Shown here: positions 28,681 to 38,998 of the stretch, one piece after another
Layout of the letters: the number at the start of each line of letters is the position of its first letter
Position numbering within the stretch: position 1 is the stretch's first letter
NCBI RefSeq assembly: GCF_963576545.1
Contig: NC_083649.1
Coordinates: 10,111,146 to 10,175,145, forward strand
Direction of reading: 5' to 3'
DNA from: Limanda limanda
Taxonomy: Eukaryota > Chordata > Actinopteri > Pleuronectiformes > Pleuronectidae
Length of the DNA: 64,000 nucleotides
Position numbers and translations under genes: made by a program
The notes under the pieces: generated by a model
The model's database searches: none
What the model saw: only the letters and a program-made list of their open reading frames with translations
Told to the model about the DNA's origin: nothing

Positions 28681-29100
28681 GAAAGTGTAGTGGGCAGCAC
28701 CAGAGCTCCTCAGGGACCAGCCCTGTAACCCTTCCAGTTCACCCTCTTCACCTCATACCTCGGGCCACTCATTTCTCTGCTGCTGTCGGGTTAGCTTGTG
28801 GAAACAGCGTGGGCTGAACAACCTGCAGCTCAACATCATTACAAAAACCAAAATAGTGGTGGACTCGCCTTTCGCCTGCACTCTTTAAAGAAACAGATTG
28901 AACTACAAATACCAAGAAGTGCAACTCCTCTCACCCCCTCTATGCCTTTCTGGATAAACACAGTAGAACCTTTAGTAATAGACTGAGCCCAGCAACGCTG
29001 AGCACCACAGGGGATCTTTCTTCCCAGTGGCCATCAGTCAGCCTGCACAACTCCTCTCCCTCTCACTGCTGGACTCTGACAAGGATTACTCAATATGAAA
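28681..29100 (+). pseudogene. Decayed non-LTR (LINE) reverse transcriptase fragment
   Basis: The + strand at about 28,700-28,760 encodes an A-P-Q-G-P-A-L-stop-P-F-Q-F-T-L-F-T series. This corresponds to the RT motif 'G-x-P-Q-G-x-x-L-S-P-x-L-F', broken by a stop codon. About 60 bp further, at about 28,797-28,865, a second frame encodes W-K-Q-R-G-L-N-N-L-Q-L-N-I, then T-K-T-K-I-V-V-D. This matches the 'NNLQLN..KTKE.VVDF' block downstream of the RT active site in Rex1/CR1-like LINEs of fish. The stretch between, which should hold the F-A-D-D box, is damaged. Frames shift several times, so it is inactive. Naming the clade beyond a Rex1-like non-LTR element is uncertain. Confidence 0.6.
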
Positions 29101-31979
29101 CTCATAAGAAGTGATAAGTGGATGGGAGTCGTGGTGCAGGATGACGGCCGCAGGGAGGGGAGACTTAACAGAGGATCTGACATGGCTCCTGGGCCTGGCA
29201 GACCCACGGGGGACCCTGTGAGTAAATGGGGGATGAAGGAGCAAGAAGCAACAGGAAGGCAGGGCAGGATGTGTTTGCTGTTTTGGTACTGCTCTTGAAC
29301 ATCAGTAAAAGTATAACAGTAAAAAAACCTCACTAAACATTAATTTCAATGCTTATAATTTATAATATGATAACTGGAAGTAAAAAAAGTTTCCTTTCCC
29401 AGTAAGAGCTTATTTTTTGGTATATTTTCAGATTTATGTTATTATCCTTTTGGGGGTCGTCAGGCTGGAACCCATAGACATTTCAGTGGGTTTGGTCCGT
29501 GTGACTTTTTATCCTGATTGATGTTTCATAATTTCAGTATTTGAACAAATATGAGAATTCAACCTTGCTACTCAAAGACAGAGTTCAAATGCATCAACAT
29601 TAAAATCTGAACAGGGAACATAGAAAACTGTTGCTCTGCATGACTGACAGTCTACAACTCCCATAAATCAGGGTAATGCAGAAGTCAGTTTCTTAAACTA
29701 TTGGGACATTTGTTCCCCGGTTTCGAAAGTTCTAACATTCATAATGTTTCAAGGACATTTTTCCTCAAGCCTCATTAATTTCACCGTGGAGCAAACTCTC
29801 CCCTGAACATTTCTTTAGTGCCCCTCTAAAGGCAACTTAACAGTAATAAGAGGTGGAGAGCTTTCACTTCTTTCCAAGGCCAAGGGAATTCCAACCAGAA
29901 GACGGACACACATTAACACACATGTACAGCCGACTGTACCATCCCATCCTTTTCTCCAGCAGTAATAACCCCCCTTATCCATACACATGAGCAGTCTTGG
30001 TTATGCCTCAAACAGTTCTTTGTCATCATCTTTTCAATCATCTGTTATTTAATATTCAGCTGACATCTCCAGAGTTTTTGTCCGCTGGCTTTAATAACGG
30101 CGCTGGTGTTTGCAGGTAATGATTCCGGACAAACAAGATCACAATTACGCTCTTTTGTTATTGAGCATTCCTGCCAGGTAGGTCATTTTATTTGGATACT
30201 TTTTTTCTTTCAATTTTTCCGTCAGGTAATTGGGAAAATTGCAGCGAAGGCAAACTTGTGAATGAAATAGAAAATGCTTCTCCGACAGGAGACAAACACA
30301 GAAAAAACGAATCCACATTCAAACAATACAAAGGCGAGTTCGACAACTTCTACCTTAACTTCTCATCGTACGACGGGCACATCTCATTTTGATACCCTGT
30401 GGGCGGCTGTGGCTGAGGGGTAGAGTGGTCGTCCTACATTTACCCTATCATGATACATGCCATTAAATGGCAGAAAAGCATCGCTTCAACAGAAAGACTC
30501 CCTGATTGCTTTTTAGAACAATACAAGCCATTTCTCAGGGGAACAAGAAGACAGACGGCAAGAGTAGTTTGAAGCATGTTAAACAGGAAGCTGGCTGGAT
30601 AGTTGTCAGATATTTTCTAAATCCTAAGCAGAGAAAACAGTGATTGTGCAGGAGGAAGACAGACGGACTGAGAGAGAATGAAAATGAGATGGAGAGCAAA
30701 TGCTGATCATGAGGCTGATTACGACGGCCAGTCTAACACGGAATGTGCCTGTAATTAAGAAACCCAATTTATTTTATCATGCCAAATGTAATATTGGTAA
30801 TCTGTGCTGTAATGACTTGTTTGAAAAACTCCCATATCCAAAGTCATCTTGTTATTGCAAGCTATAAGCTGAATCTTGTGGGACATCTTCATCCAAATTC
30901 CCGAAATAAGCTGTAAAAAAAAGAAGTTGCAGATGACAAACTGTGGAAAAAAGCAGCATCAAAAGATTTGTTTGATCACAAGACGCCGGAACACGGCCAA
31001 CACTAATTCCAAAGGTCATTAAATATCTAAATTTGGGAAGATGAAACAACCTTTAGTCCACTGACCACACTTGTGGCTTGAACAGCTAAACAGAAAGCCT
31101 GTTTGCAAGGTCATGGTGAAGCTCCACCTCTCGTTTTCCCCCACAACCTCTGCACACGCATGGGCGCTCGCAGATGTGTCACACTAACAGGCCGGCACCA
31201 AGTGAATAAATCATCAAACAAGTGTACACAGATGAGGCACCGCTGACATGAAATGCAGTTTAGCCAGTGCTCTTGAATAATATATTCTGCCTCATGGAGT
31301 TGAAATTATGTTCACGGGTCGTGGGTTTTTTCTCTCTGGATATTTCTTGCTTTTAATGTCATTACTCAAATGTAAACTATGACCCTGCATATGTGTTTTC
31401 ATGCAACAGACATGCAGTGATGTTTCAATGGGAAACGCCACAGCTTCAGAACTAAAACACTTAACTATCTTTGTGGCGTTCTGGGAGCAGCAGAAACCAA
31501 CTAGTCTGGCAACGAACAAGCTGATTTTAGAGCTGAACACTGCAGCCATGGTGTATTATCAATAATATATTGATATGGTAGAGTAAAATATTGATAATAG
31601 CCACTTTAATCCAAATCAAGATCATGTCCTGACCTTGGCCAAACAGTTTCTTTTAGCTGAACCAAACCACTCACTCTCTTTAGCTGTTTTCAGACATGAC
31701 CTCTGGAGAATGTCAATTCAAACAGGTCCAGGGTTTCTCTGCAGTTTGCTTTTCACATATGAAGAACACACTCAACAACAATCTGGTCAGAAATCTTGCA
31801 ATTCAGATACTCTGTACAACTTCAAAACACTGACTTACTTTATAATATAATTAACATAATATCTAGGATGGGCTTTCCTTATATGATCCTCAAATTGCAT
31901 ATTGCAATTTGACACTGTTCACTGTTTAGCATTTTGCATTTCCGATTTCACTTTTACCTCACTTTTTATGTCTTTTATA
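29101..31979. other. Gene-free stretch, about 2.9 kb
   Basis: No exon seen. A short SINE head lies at 30,401-30,437, and an AT-rich patch with inverted 'tcaataatatattgata' text lies near 31,560. Nothing else is recognised. Confidence 0.55.
30401..30437 (+). repeat. SINE head fragment
   Basis: The stretch 'gggcggctgtggctgagg', then 'ggtagagtggtcgtccta', matches the start of a tRNA-derived fish SINE whose usual head is 'ggcggctgtggctcagga'. Only the A-box portion remains. It breaks off before the B box. Confidence 0.5.
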
Positions 31980-32230
31980 TATTTTTATATAGATATGTTT
32001 ATGTCTAAATAAATGTTACTTTGTATAAATATTAGAAAAATTTAGTAAATGAGAAGTAAATAGTGAGTAAATATATATTGTTTTTTATTATTATTATTGT
32101 TTTTCTTATGTGTGGTGTATTTATTGTGTTTTTATGTTTCTATGTTCATTGTATGCATCAATAACCAGAGCAAATTCCAGGTAGGTGTAAACCTACTTGG
32201 CAATAAATATCTTCTGATTCTGATTCTGAC
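31980..32230 (+). mobile_element. Possible LINE 3' end
   Basis: An AT-rich stretch ends with 'gtaaacctacttggcaataa', then 'atatcttctgattctgattctgac'. A 'ttggcaataaa' followed by a short tandem (gattct)n is how several fish non-LTR elements end at their 3' side. No coding part is left. The family is not assignable. Confidence 0.45.
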
Positions 32231-32881
32231 AGAAATCATTATTCTATGAATAAATTCAAAACAACAAATCTTTCATTGGACAAAATTCTTTTGCAAAAAG
32301 TTGAATTCTTACATTTATTTGAGAAATCTTCACATTGTCCCCCCCAAAAACAGCATAAATTATTCAATGGCTGCGATATCTCTAACTGTAGAATCAGACT
32401 CCGAAAGAGAAACATGAGGTTTCTCTGTTCAAGCTGAGAAGGAAGCCAAATAGTGGGTCATCAGAGGATTCAGCTCGGGACGCTTGCTTTCCTGCTCACC
32501 TCACAAGGGGTTAGTACGAGGACAAATCCAGCAGGAGGGCGGCGTGAGTTCATGGGCCGGGAAGTCACCGAGAGTTCATTTGCATTTCCCAAAACGAATG
32601 CGGGCCCAAAACTTTGAGTCAAAGGATGAATTAAACTTTAAGCTGAAGGGATCTGCAAGTTTAAATCAAATAAATGACTTAAGAGTGGTACTGAGAGGCT
32701 GTTCTGAGGCAGAACGTCTGCTGTCGACACAAACGTTCAAAATTGATGCCTGGGTTTATACTGTTGCATTGTGATGAGCTCCATTTTCACCAATTGACCA
32801 TCACAAAAGGAGACGTATGTTGAATTCACAAGCTGTTCTGACACAGCTGCCAGAGTTACTCAGCACAAACACAATGAATGC

Positions 32882-33000
32882 TGAGAGTATATAAAGATGG
32901 ACAACATGACAGCTCTCCAAAAGTGAAGTCAAAACAGGATTCATTTAAAGATAATGGGAGGAAGAGAGGACACATCATCCATCTTGATATGCAGTCTATG
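32882..33000 (+). repeat. Short MITE copy (same family as 3.3 kb)
   Basis: It starts 'gagtatataaagatggacaac' and ends 'catccatcttgatatgcag', then tctatg. This is an inverted-end arrangement like the copy at 3,282-3,522. The 'ccaaaagtgaagtcaaaaca' block next to the left end is the reverse complement of the 'ggcttcacttttggga' block in that copy. The copy is internally deleted (about 119 bp against 241 bp). Confidence 0.55.
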
Positions 33001-33333
33001 CTTTGATGGCTCGACAGTGGCCATTGGAATATCCCACAGAGTGTGGACACCCAATCTAAGCCCAGAGTCAGGCCAGGTTTGGACAAAAAGAGATTTACGT
33101 CTGTGTCACGATTTTCTTACATTGCACGTGCCGGTAATTCGGTAAAACATCAGGCTTGGGTCGAATTTTGACAGAAAATTGCTGCCGAAGCCGCACTCTA
33201 CTCTGCAACCAGATAAATACGACTCATTAACTACTTCTGCTTCCGCTCTCGATTCCAATGGTTGAGTATTTGCTTGAACGCGATTTGATCGGCTGCTGCT
33301 TGCAAAGTTCAGCTTTTCTCAAATTCTGCCTCA

Positions 33334-33344
33334 CACTCTAAAAA
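33334..33344 (+). repeat. Left terminal inverted repeat of the proposed CACTA element
   Basis: CACTCTAAAAA, identical in reverse complement to 50,114-50,124. It is preceded by CA. Confidence 0.6.
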
Positions 33345-33689
33345 GTCATTCAGGGCTTCAGTATATATCACAATAATAAAAAAGTATATTATCTTAATAA
33401 AATCTCTGAAAATCACAAAACTGATTATTTGAGTTGGACATATCAAAATAAATGCTTAAAAATCCAACAGTTAATTTTGCATCATATTTACATCTATTAT
33501 TTAAGTTTATTTAAGAAAATAAATTAGTATTTGACAAACAGATTATAATTTTAAGATATCAATTATATTTTAAGTAAATACCAGTCAGAATATTTGAGTA
33601 TGGAGCAATCATACCAATCGGTTTCAAGAACTTTAATTATTACTCACTCTAATTCAATAGTCTTCATCTCTAACAACAACTTAAGAAAT

Positions 33690-33838
33690 TGAGTAGTTTT
33701 TTAAGCAGAACGTCATGCCACCATTTGCGCGCAAAAACAGTGGAATCATGGGAAATCTACCCTGCTTTTTGCATGAAGCAAGCAACAGAACAGTCTGGAG
33801 ACGCCCGGTGAAAATCACTTGGAGGACTCCACTCGCCG
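33690..33838 (+). promoter_or_regulatory. Candidate 5' non-coding exon with splice donor of the CACTA element
   Basis: After the AT-rich subterminal region, the sequence becomes mixed in composition and ends with 'ccactcgccg' directly before 'gtaagtag', a strong 5' splice site (GT at 33,839). This could be the leader exon spliced to the transposase acceptor at 42,468. It is inference from the donor consensus only. Another donor-like site exists at about 40,590 ('cagccg' before 'gtgagtgac'). Confidence 0.3.
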
Positions 33839-34114
33839 GTAAGTAGAGCACTAGAGCACTCAGCATAACATCAGCATTTTGTTTTAGAATCATCACTTCA
33901 TTAGATTTTATGAGTAAATCTGCAAACCGAAGTAGATTTGTCTCGAGCCCTGTGTGTTTTACAAAGCTGCGTGTTCAGTTCATCGGGTCTCAGAGAGTTG
34001 TGCGAGAGGACCAGGGTTATGCATTGAACACGTTCATATGTTTTGTGAACGCTGAAGTTACGAATCAGAATACGAATGATGAACGTGCGCGGCGATATAT
34101 TTCGACCTCCCTCA

Positions 34115-34255
34115 GACCGTCACCACGGTCTTAACACGAATGATGTCCTCATCTCCCTATCCTCGAGACCAAATATCAACAATGTCACGTGAGTGACCTT
34201 AAGGGGGCTGGGCTCACCGCCCATAAAGCTCCCCGGTGAGCGCGGCCGCCTCCTC
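34115..34255 (+). repeat. Left inverted terminal repeat of the DIRS element
   Basis: 141 bp, a perfect reverse complement of 40,207-40,347 as checked by eye base by base. The unique left extension 34,098-34,114 (tatttcgacctccctca) lies outside it. Its inner end, rich in CpG (ggtgagcgcggccgcctcc), lies next to the leader. Confidence 0.93.
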
Positions 34256-35472
34256 TTTTCTTCACTCGCCTCATCCGAGACCGACAGGTAAGTAAGATAT
34301 TTTGGGACTCCACTTTTATCAATCCGACACTTTTGTGCAGGCGCCTTGTGTCCCTGAGGATTGTTTGTGGTTTTCCCCTTCTCTAAAAGTGAGGCAGAGG
34401 GCTACACTGCATGTGTTAAGCTCTGCTCTTTGTTTCAGGCAGCTTAATTAGCTGCACCTGGCACTAACTACTCATGTTCACAGCTTTGGGTAAGTATTGT
34501 TTATCTCGTGCTGTTTGTGTCCATACAGAGTTTGTTCTCTTACAGGAGTGAGTAGAAAAGTTGGGAAGCTTAATCAATAAATAATCTATCCCTTAAAACT
34601 GATTTGGATCGGGGGGGGGCCCCCCCCCTCCTCACCCGGTAACTCGCTGTCCGCAGGGAGTGGGGTTTCTCCAACTCCCCCTCGTGCGTTCACGCACAGT
34701 GAGTGGAGGTGAGTTAAAGCCAACCTTTTCACGTTTATTTGCCTTTCAAAAATGAATAAATAAACCGTGTTTGAGGCCAGGTAGTGTCCCCTTTTCACCT
34801 CTGTGCGCAGCAGGTGGGATTGTTTGCCTGTGTTCCCTGTATAAAATACAGTTGGTTATTGGTTATCACCCTTTGTAGGTGCTATTTTGTTTCCCTTAAA
34901 GCCCTGTTCGCAGTGGCTGGGATGTGGTTCTCTCTCCACCCCCCCACCCCCCTTGAAAAAGGCACCCCGTAACTCGCTGTCCGCAGGGAGTGGGGTTTCT
35001 CCAACTCCCCCTCGTGCGTTCGCACACAATGAGTGGAGGTGAGTTAAAGCCAACCTTTTCACGTTTATTTGCCTTTCAAAAATGAATAAATAAACCGTGT
35101 TTGAGGCCAGGTAGTGTCCCCTTTTCGCCTCTGTGCGCAGCAGGTGGGATTGTTTGCCTGTGTTCCCTGTATAAAATACAGTTGGTTATTGGTTATCACC
35201 CTTTGTAGGTGCTATTTTGTTTCCCTTAAAGCCCTGTTCGCAGTGGCTGGGATGTTGTTCTCTCTCCACCCCCCCACCCCCCTTGTTTTCTGCCATTGCA
35301 GGCATACAGTGGGCATTTTCAGGTGAATTAGTTATTTCACCCCTTCCTTCATTTTATGTGATATTGGCCAGCTGTGATTAGCCTGTTTATAAGATCCCCT
35401 TTACCAGCTATCCGTAGCTGCTGGGCGCTATTGTTTATATATTTATTCTTAAATCACAAAAGTAACACAGAA
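34256..35472 (+). promoter_or_regulatory. 5' leader of the DIRS element
   Basis: About 1.2 kb without a long open frame between the left repeat and the gag start. It holds donor-like sites ('ccgacaggtaagtaag' at about 34,285) and a 330-bp tandem duplication (34,639-35,285). It presumably carries the promoter and untranslated leader of the element mRNA. No promoter motif can be assigned by eye. Confidence 0.5.
34639..35285 (+). repeat. 330-bp tandem duplication in the DIRS leader
   Basis: The block from 'cggtaactcgctgtccgcag' to 'caccccccttg' occurs twice: copy 1 at about 34,639-34,955 and copy 2 at about 34,969-35,285, a period of 330 bp. The copies are nearly identical; I see changes such as acgcacagtg/gcacacaatg, cttttcacc/cttttcgcc and gatgtggtt/gatgttgtt. 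Short unrelated filler sits between them (gaaaaaggcacc). The open frames it produces are duplicated shadows, not genes. Confidence 0.9.
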
Positions 35473-37086
35473 ATGTCCTCACATTTGTGCCATTATTGCC
35501 GGGGTATCATGGATCCCCGAGATGGCCACCGTGAATGCCCGACTTGTTTGGGCATGGCACATTTAATGGATGATATTGAGAACCCCTGTGTGGCAGCAGT
35601 GGAACTGCCTGTGGAGGAGCGTGTTAAAAGAGCCAGATGGGTGGAGCAGTCTGTTCGTGCTGGGGCCGTGCAGCCTCTACCAGCCAAACTAAATGAAAGG
35701 GGACACACCTCAAGGAAAGCCCCCCGAAAACGTGGGCATGAGCACACCCCTGTTCGCAGGCGGGACTCAAGAGAGACACAGGCTCCAAAACCTTCACAGA
35801 ACCCAGCTGGTCAGCATGATGACACTCAGCTGCAAATCCTAGCGGCCATACGTGGTCTGTCAGACAGGTTGGGTAGAGTTGAGGCCCAGTACCCGGCCAC
35901 AACAGCTAGGGCATCGAGGCATGGGCACTCCTCCCCGGACAGGTTACCCTCCTATCAGGAGGAGAATGTGGTTCACCCTGACATTCTCTCTCTCTATGCT
36001 CAAAATTCCCTTTTTGAAAGTGATGGGCAGTCTGAGGGTGCTGCTGGGCTAAAACAGCCTAAATCCACACAATGTGAGGGGGCGTCCAACCTCAGCAACA
36101 TGGGTGAAAGTGAGCCTTCACCCATGGACGTCATCTCAAGGGTTTCAAGTGCGGCAAAAATTGTGGGGCTCAATGTTCCAACTGAGGCTCCTGCTCCAAT
36201 GGATGGGATTTGGGCCGGCATCACTCAGACCCAGCAATCAGTTACTGTACCTGTGGCTGGTGACTATTTGCACATGCTCAGGAAAGCATGGAACATCCCA
36301 AGTGGGGCACCTCAGTTCAATGCAGGTTGCCGGAGACTGACTAAGAATCAGTATGCTCCTGAAACAGGTATGGGGGATATGCCTCCAGTTGAGCGGGAGA
36401 TGGCAGCCTTAACATCTCTGGGTCCAGAGCGGGTAACCACCAATCCACGCTGTCCCCTGAAAGAGTGTGATAAGTCAGACCGACTGGTGTCTCGGACTTA
36501 TAATGCAGCCACACGAGCAGCCCGCTCGGGCAATGCACTCGCCATTTTATTGGCAGCTCTTAGGAGAACAGCCAACCCAGAGGACCAGGACACCATGAGC
36601 CTGATAGACTCTGCCCTGGTCACTCATTCCCAGTTAACAAGGGACATTGGTGCAGCTATGTCATCTGCCATGGTAGCTCGGAGGCAGATCTGGTTGGCAC
36701 AGACAACTCTTCCCGAGAATATCAGGAAAGAACTGACCAATATGCCAGTCGTGCCGGCACATGTTTTTCATCCTGACTCCCAGGGTGTGTTAGATAAGGC
36801 TGAACAGTCTCGGCGTACCAGAGAGTCAGTACAGCGCACTTTCAGAGGGGCTGCGTCTACCAGGTATAAACTTAGGGGCTCCCAGCCTCCCCACCGATCA
36901 TCATCCTGGGCCCGTAAGGAGCCATGGGTGAATGACAGGCGACAGGCTACAGGATTCACAGCCTCTGGTGACTCCAAACAGCCTTCACAAAGTCGACGTG
37001 GGTTCTATCCCCGTTTTTCAACTAGAGGTGCTCCCCAGAGGAGGCGCCCCCCCAGAGGTCAAGGACCTCGGGGCGGTACAGCCTAG
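35473..37086 (+). CDS. DIRS element Gag-like protein
   Basis: A 537-residue frame in the position of the DIRS gag. I start it at the ATG at 35,473 (MSSHLCHYC), because the 33 upstream codons from 35,374 lie in the leader and give a hydrophobic stretch of no known use. Cys6, Cys9, His19, Cys22 and Cys25 form a likely zinc knuckle (C-x2-C-x9-H-x2-C-x2-C) at the N-terminus. The middle is Ser/Pro/Gln-rich and then mainly helical. The last 60 residues are rich in Arg and Gly (for example PRFSTRGAPQRRRPPRG), suited to nucleic acid binding. It is followed by the RT frame, which overlaps its 3' end by about 155 nt in the +1 frame. The assignment rests on position and composition, since gag proteins diverge fast. 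Confidence 0.8.
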   Translation: MSSHLCHYCRGIMDPRDGHRECPTCLGMAHLMDDIENPCVAAVELPVEERVKRARWVEQSVRAGAVQPLPAKLNERGHTSRKAPRKRGHEHTPVRRRDSRETQAPKPSQNPAGQHDDTQLQILAAIRGLSDRLGRVEAQYPATTARASRHGHSSPDRLPSYQEENVVHPDILSLYAQNSLFESDGQSEGAAGLKQPKSTQCEGASNLSNMGESEPSPMDVISRVSSAAKIVGLNVPTEAPAPMDGIWAGITQTQQSVTVPVAGDYLHMLRKAWNIPSGAPQFNAGCRRLTKNQYAPETGMGDMPPVEREMAALTSLGPERVTTNPRCPLKECDKSDRLVSRTYNAATRAARSGNALAILLAALRRTANPEDQDTMSLIDSALVTHSQLTRDIGAAMSSAMVARRQIWLAQTTLPENIRKELTNMPVVPAHVFHPDSQGVLDKAEQSRRTRESVQRTFRGAASTRYKLRGSQPPHRSSSWARKEPWVNDRRQATGFTASGDSKQPSQSRRGFYPRFSTRGAPQRRRPPRGQGPRGGTA

Positions 37087-38998
37087 GGGTGGGGGGACAC
37101 CCGCCGAACTTCATTCTCGGCTATGCCTGGACAGCTGGGAAGAAACTGTGTCAGACCCATGGGTGCTTGCTACAGTATCAAAGGGGTACAGAATTCAGTT
37201 TCGGCGGCGGCCCCCCCCTTACTCCAGGATCCGCATGACGATTGTCACGGACCCAGTCCAGGCTCAAATCCTGGCACAGGAAATTTTAACCCTTCTGCAG
37301 AAGGATGCAATTATGAAAGTAGATCCAGACGAACAGCTCACTGGCTTCTACTCCACGTATTTCCTCGTGCCGAAAAAAGATGGCGGAATACGTCCCATCT
37401 TGGACCTAAGGCGATTAAACGCCTTCATAAAGGTACTTCCTTTCAAGATGCTGACCACGGGTCAGATCTTAGAATCTATCGAAAGAGGAGAGTGGTTCAC
37501 CTCGATAGACCTGGAAGACGCGTACTTCCATGTGCCCATCTGTCCAAACCACAGACCTTTTCTTCGGTTTGCATTCCAGGGGCAAGCCTATCAGTTCAAG
37601 GTCCTGCCATTTGGCCTTTCCCTCTCACCAAGGGTGTTCACCAGAGTGGTTGGGGCGGCCTTGTCTCCTCTCCAGTTGTCAGGAGTAAAAATCCTTCCCT
37701 ACCTGGACGACTGGCTGATTTGTGCTCCATCTCTTGGCCAAGTTGTAGAGGATACCCAGAGGGTGTTGTCGCATGTACGGTCCTTGGGTTTCAAGGTAAA
37801 TGTGACGAAAAGCAACCTCGAGCCAAGGCAGCAGGTGATTTTTCTGGGACTTTGCTTGAATTCCCTTACAATGTCTGCATCCCTCACATCTCAGAGGGTG
37901 AGGAAGATGCTAGTCTTCCGGAAACGATTCCGTCTCGGCAGGCAGCTACAATTTATCAGCTTTCAGAGGATGCTGGGGATGATTTCAGCCGCAGCAGCTG
38001 TTGTTCCTCTGGGCCTCCTCAGGGCCAGGCCAATTCAGAGGTGGCTGAATGCCTTCAAGCTCAACCCGAAGCTGGACAGACACGTGAAACTTCGTGTGAC
38101 ACGCACATGTCTCCAAGCCTTACGCCCATGGGCAGACCGGGTGCTCTTGCTCCAAGGAGTCCCCCTTGGGAACATTCCCTCGAGGAGGACAGTGGTGACG
38201 ACAGATGCTTCCCTCACAGGTTGGGGAGCAGTCTGGGAAGGCAGAATGGTGCGTGGCCCGTGGATACCCCCTTGGGGTGGCGAACACATCAATGTTCTGG
38301 AGTTGAGAGCGGTTCACCTTGCTCTGAAGGCTCTCCTTTCCTCCATCCAGGGCAGGCATGTCTTGATAAGGACAGACAGCACTTCAACTGTGTATCATAT
38401 AAATCACCAGGGAGGCACAAGGTCCCTGCGTTGCCTCCAGGTGGCACAGAAACTTCGGTTTTGGGCTTTTCAGCATCTGGCTTCACTCAAAGCAATCTTT
38501 ATCCCAGGGATTGTAAATCGAGCAGCAGACCTCTTGTCCAGGACTGGTCCTCTCCCAGGAGAATGGAGACTTCATCCAGAGGTTGTATCCCTCCTATGGA
38601 GTCGGTTTGGCACGGCTCAGGCCGATCTATTCGCATCAGCAGAGACAACCCACTGCAGGATGTGGTTCTCTCTGGAAAACCAGGGAGGTCCCCTAGGCCT
38701 AGATGCACTATCTCAAGAATGGCCGGAAGGGTTGTTGTACGCTTTTCCTCCATTCCCTCTGATTCCCCAGGTACTCAACCGGGTTGCCTCGGGCCACTAC
38801 GAGGTGCTGTTAATAGCCCCCAGGTGGCCAGGGAGGCATTGGTTCCCAACGCTCCTTCGCCTGGTTCACGGTCAACCATGGGCCCTGCCAGTCAGGGCAG
38901 ACCTCCTCTCACAGGCAGAAGCTCAGATATGGCACCCCAGATCAGACATCCTGCAGCTTTGGGCTTGGCCCCTTCTCAGTACCTCTCTCAAAGGTTAG
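36932..38998 (+). CDS. DIRS element polyprotein: reverse transcriptase, RNase H, methylase-like domain
   Basis: A 688-residue frame. RT signatures in order (residues from the first ATG): FLVPKKDGGIRPILDLRRLN (144-163), SIDLEDAYFHV with Asp193, LPFGLSLSPRVF (225-236), YLDD at 257-260 and FLGL at 304. RNase H follows, with Asp425 (TTDASLTGWG), Glu457 (NVLELRA), Asp482 (RTDSTS) and Asp533 (AADLLSR). The C-terminal 130 residues (ADLFAS 564-569, YAFPPFPL 603-610, APRWPGRHWFP) match the Dam-methylase-like domain known after RNase H in DIRS elements. All catalytic acids are present. The frame is +1 relative to gag, and the first about 60 residues overlap gag in another frame, so true translation may start near residue 65. 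It overlaps the recombinase start by 70 nt. Confidence 0.92.
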   Translation: MTGDRLQDSQPLVTPNSLHKVDVGSIPVFQLEVLPRGGAPPEVKDLGAVQPRGGGTPAELHSRLCLDSWEETVSDPWVLATVSKGYRIQFRRRPPPYSRIRMTIVTDPVQAQILAQEILTLLQKDAIMKVDPDEQLTGFYSTYFLVPKKDGGIRPILDLRRLNAFIKVLPFKMLTTGQILESIERGEWFTSIDLEDAYFHVPICPNHRPFLRFAFQGQAYQFKVLPFGLSLSPRVFTRVVGAALSPLQLSGVKILPYLDDWLICAPSLGQVVEDTQRVLSHVRSLGFKVNVTKSNLEPRQQVIFLGLCLNSLTMSASLTSQRVRKMLVFRKRFRLGRQLQFISFQRMLGMISAAAAVVPLGLLRARPIQRWLNAFKLNPKLDRHVKLRVTRTCLQALRPWADRVLLLQGVPLGNIPSRRTVVTTDASLTGWGAVWEGRMVRGPWIPPWGGEHINVLELRAVHLALKALLSSIQGRHVLIRTDSTSTVYHINHQGGTRSLRCLQVAQKLRFWAFQHLASLKAIFIPGIVNRAADLLSRTGPLPGEWRLHPEVVSLLWSRFGTAQADLFASAETTHCRMWFSLENQGGPLGLDALSQEWPEGLLYAFPPFPLIPQVLNRVASGHYEVLLIAPRWPGRHWFPTLLRLVHGQPWALPVRADLLSQAEAQIWHPRSDILQLWAWPLLSTSLKG

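Noticed and set aside
37123..38928. 602-residue N-terminal extension of the recombinase as a real protein part
   Set aside because: No recombinase homology, and it coincides with the RT gene in another frame. Kept only as a finding.
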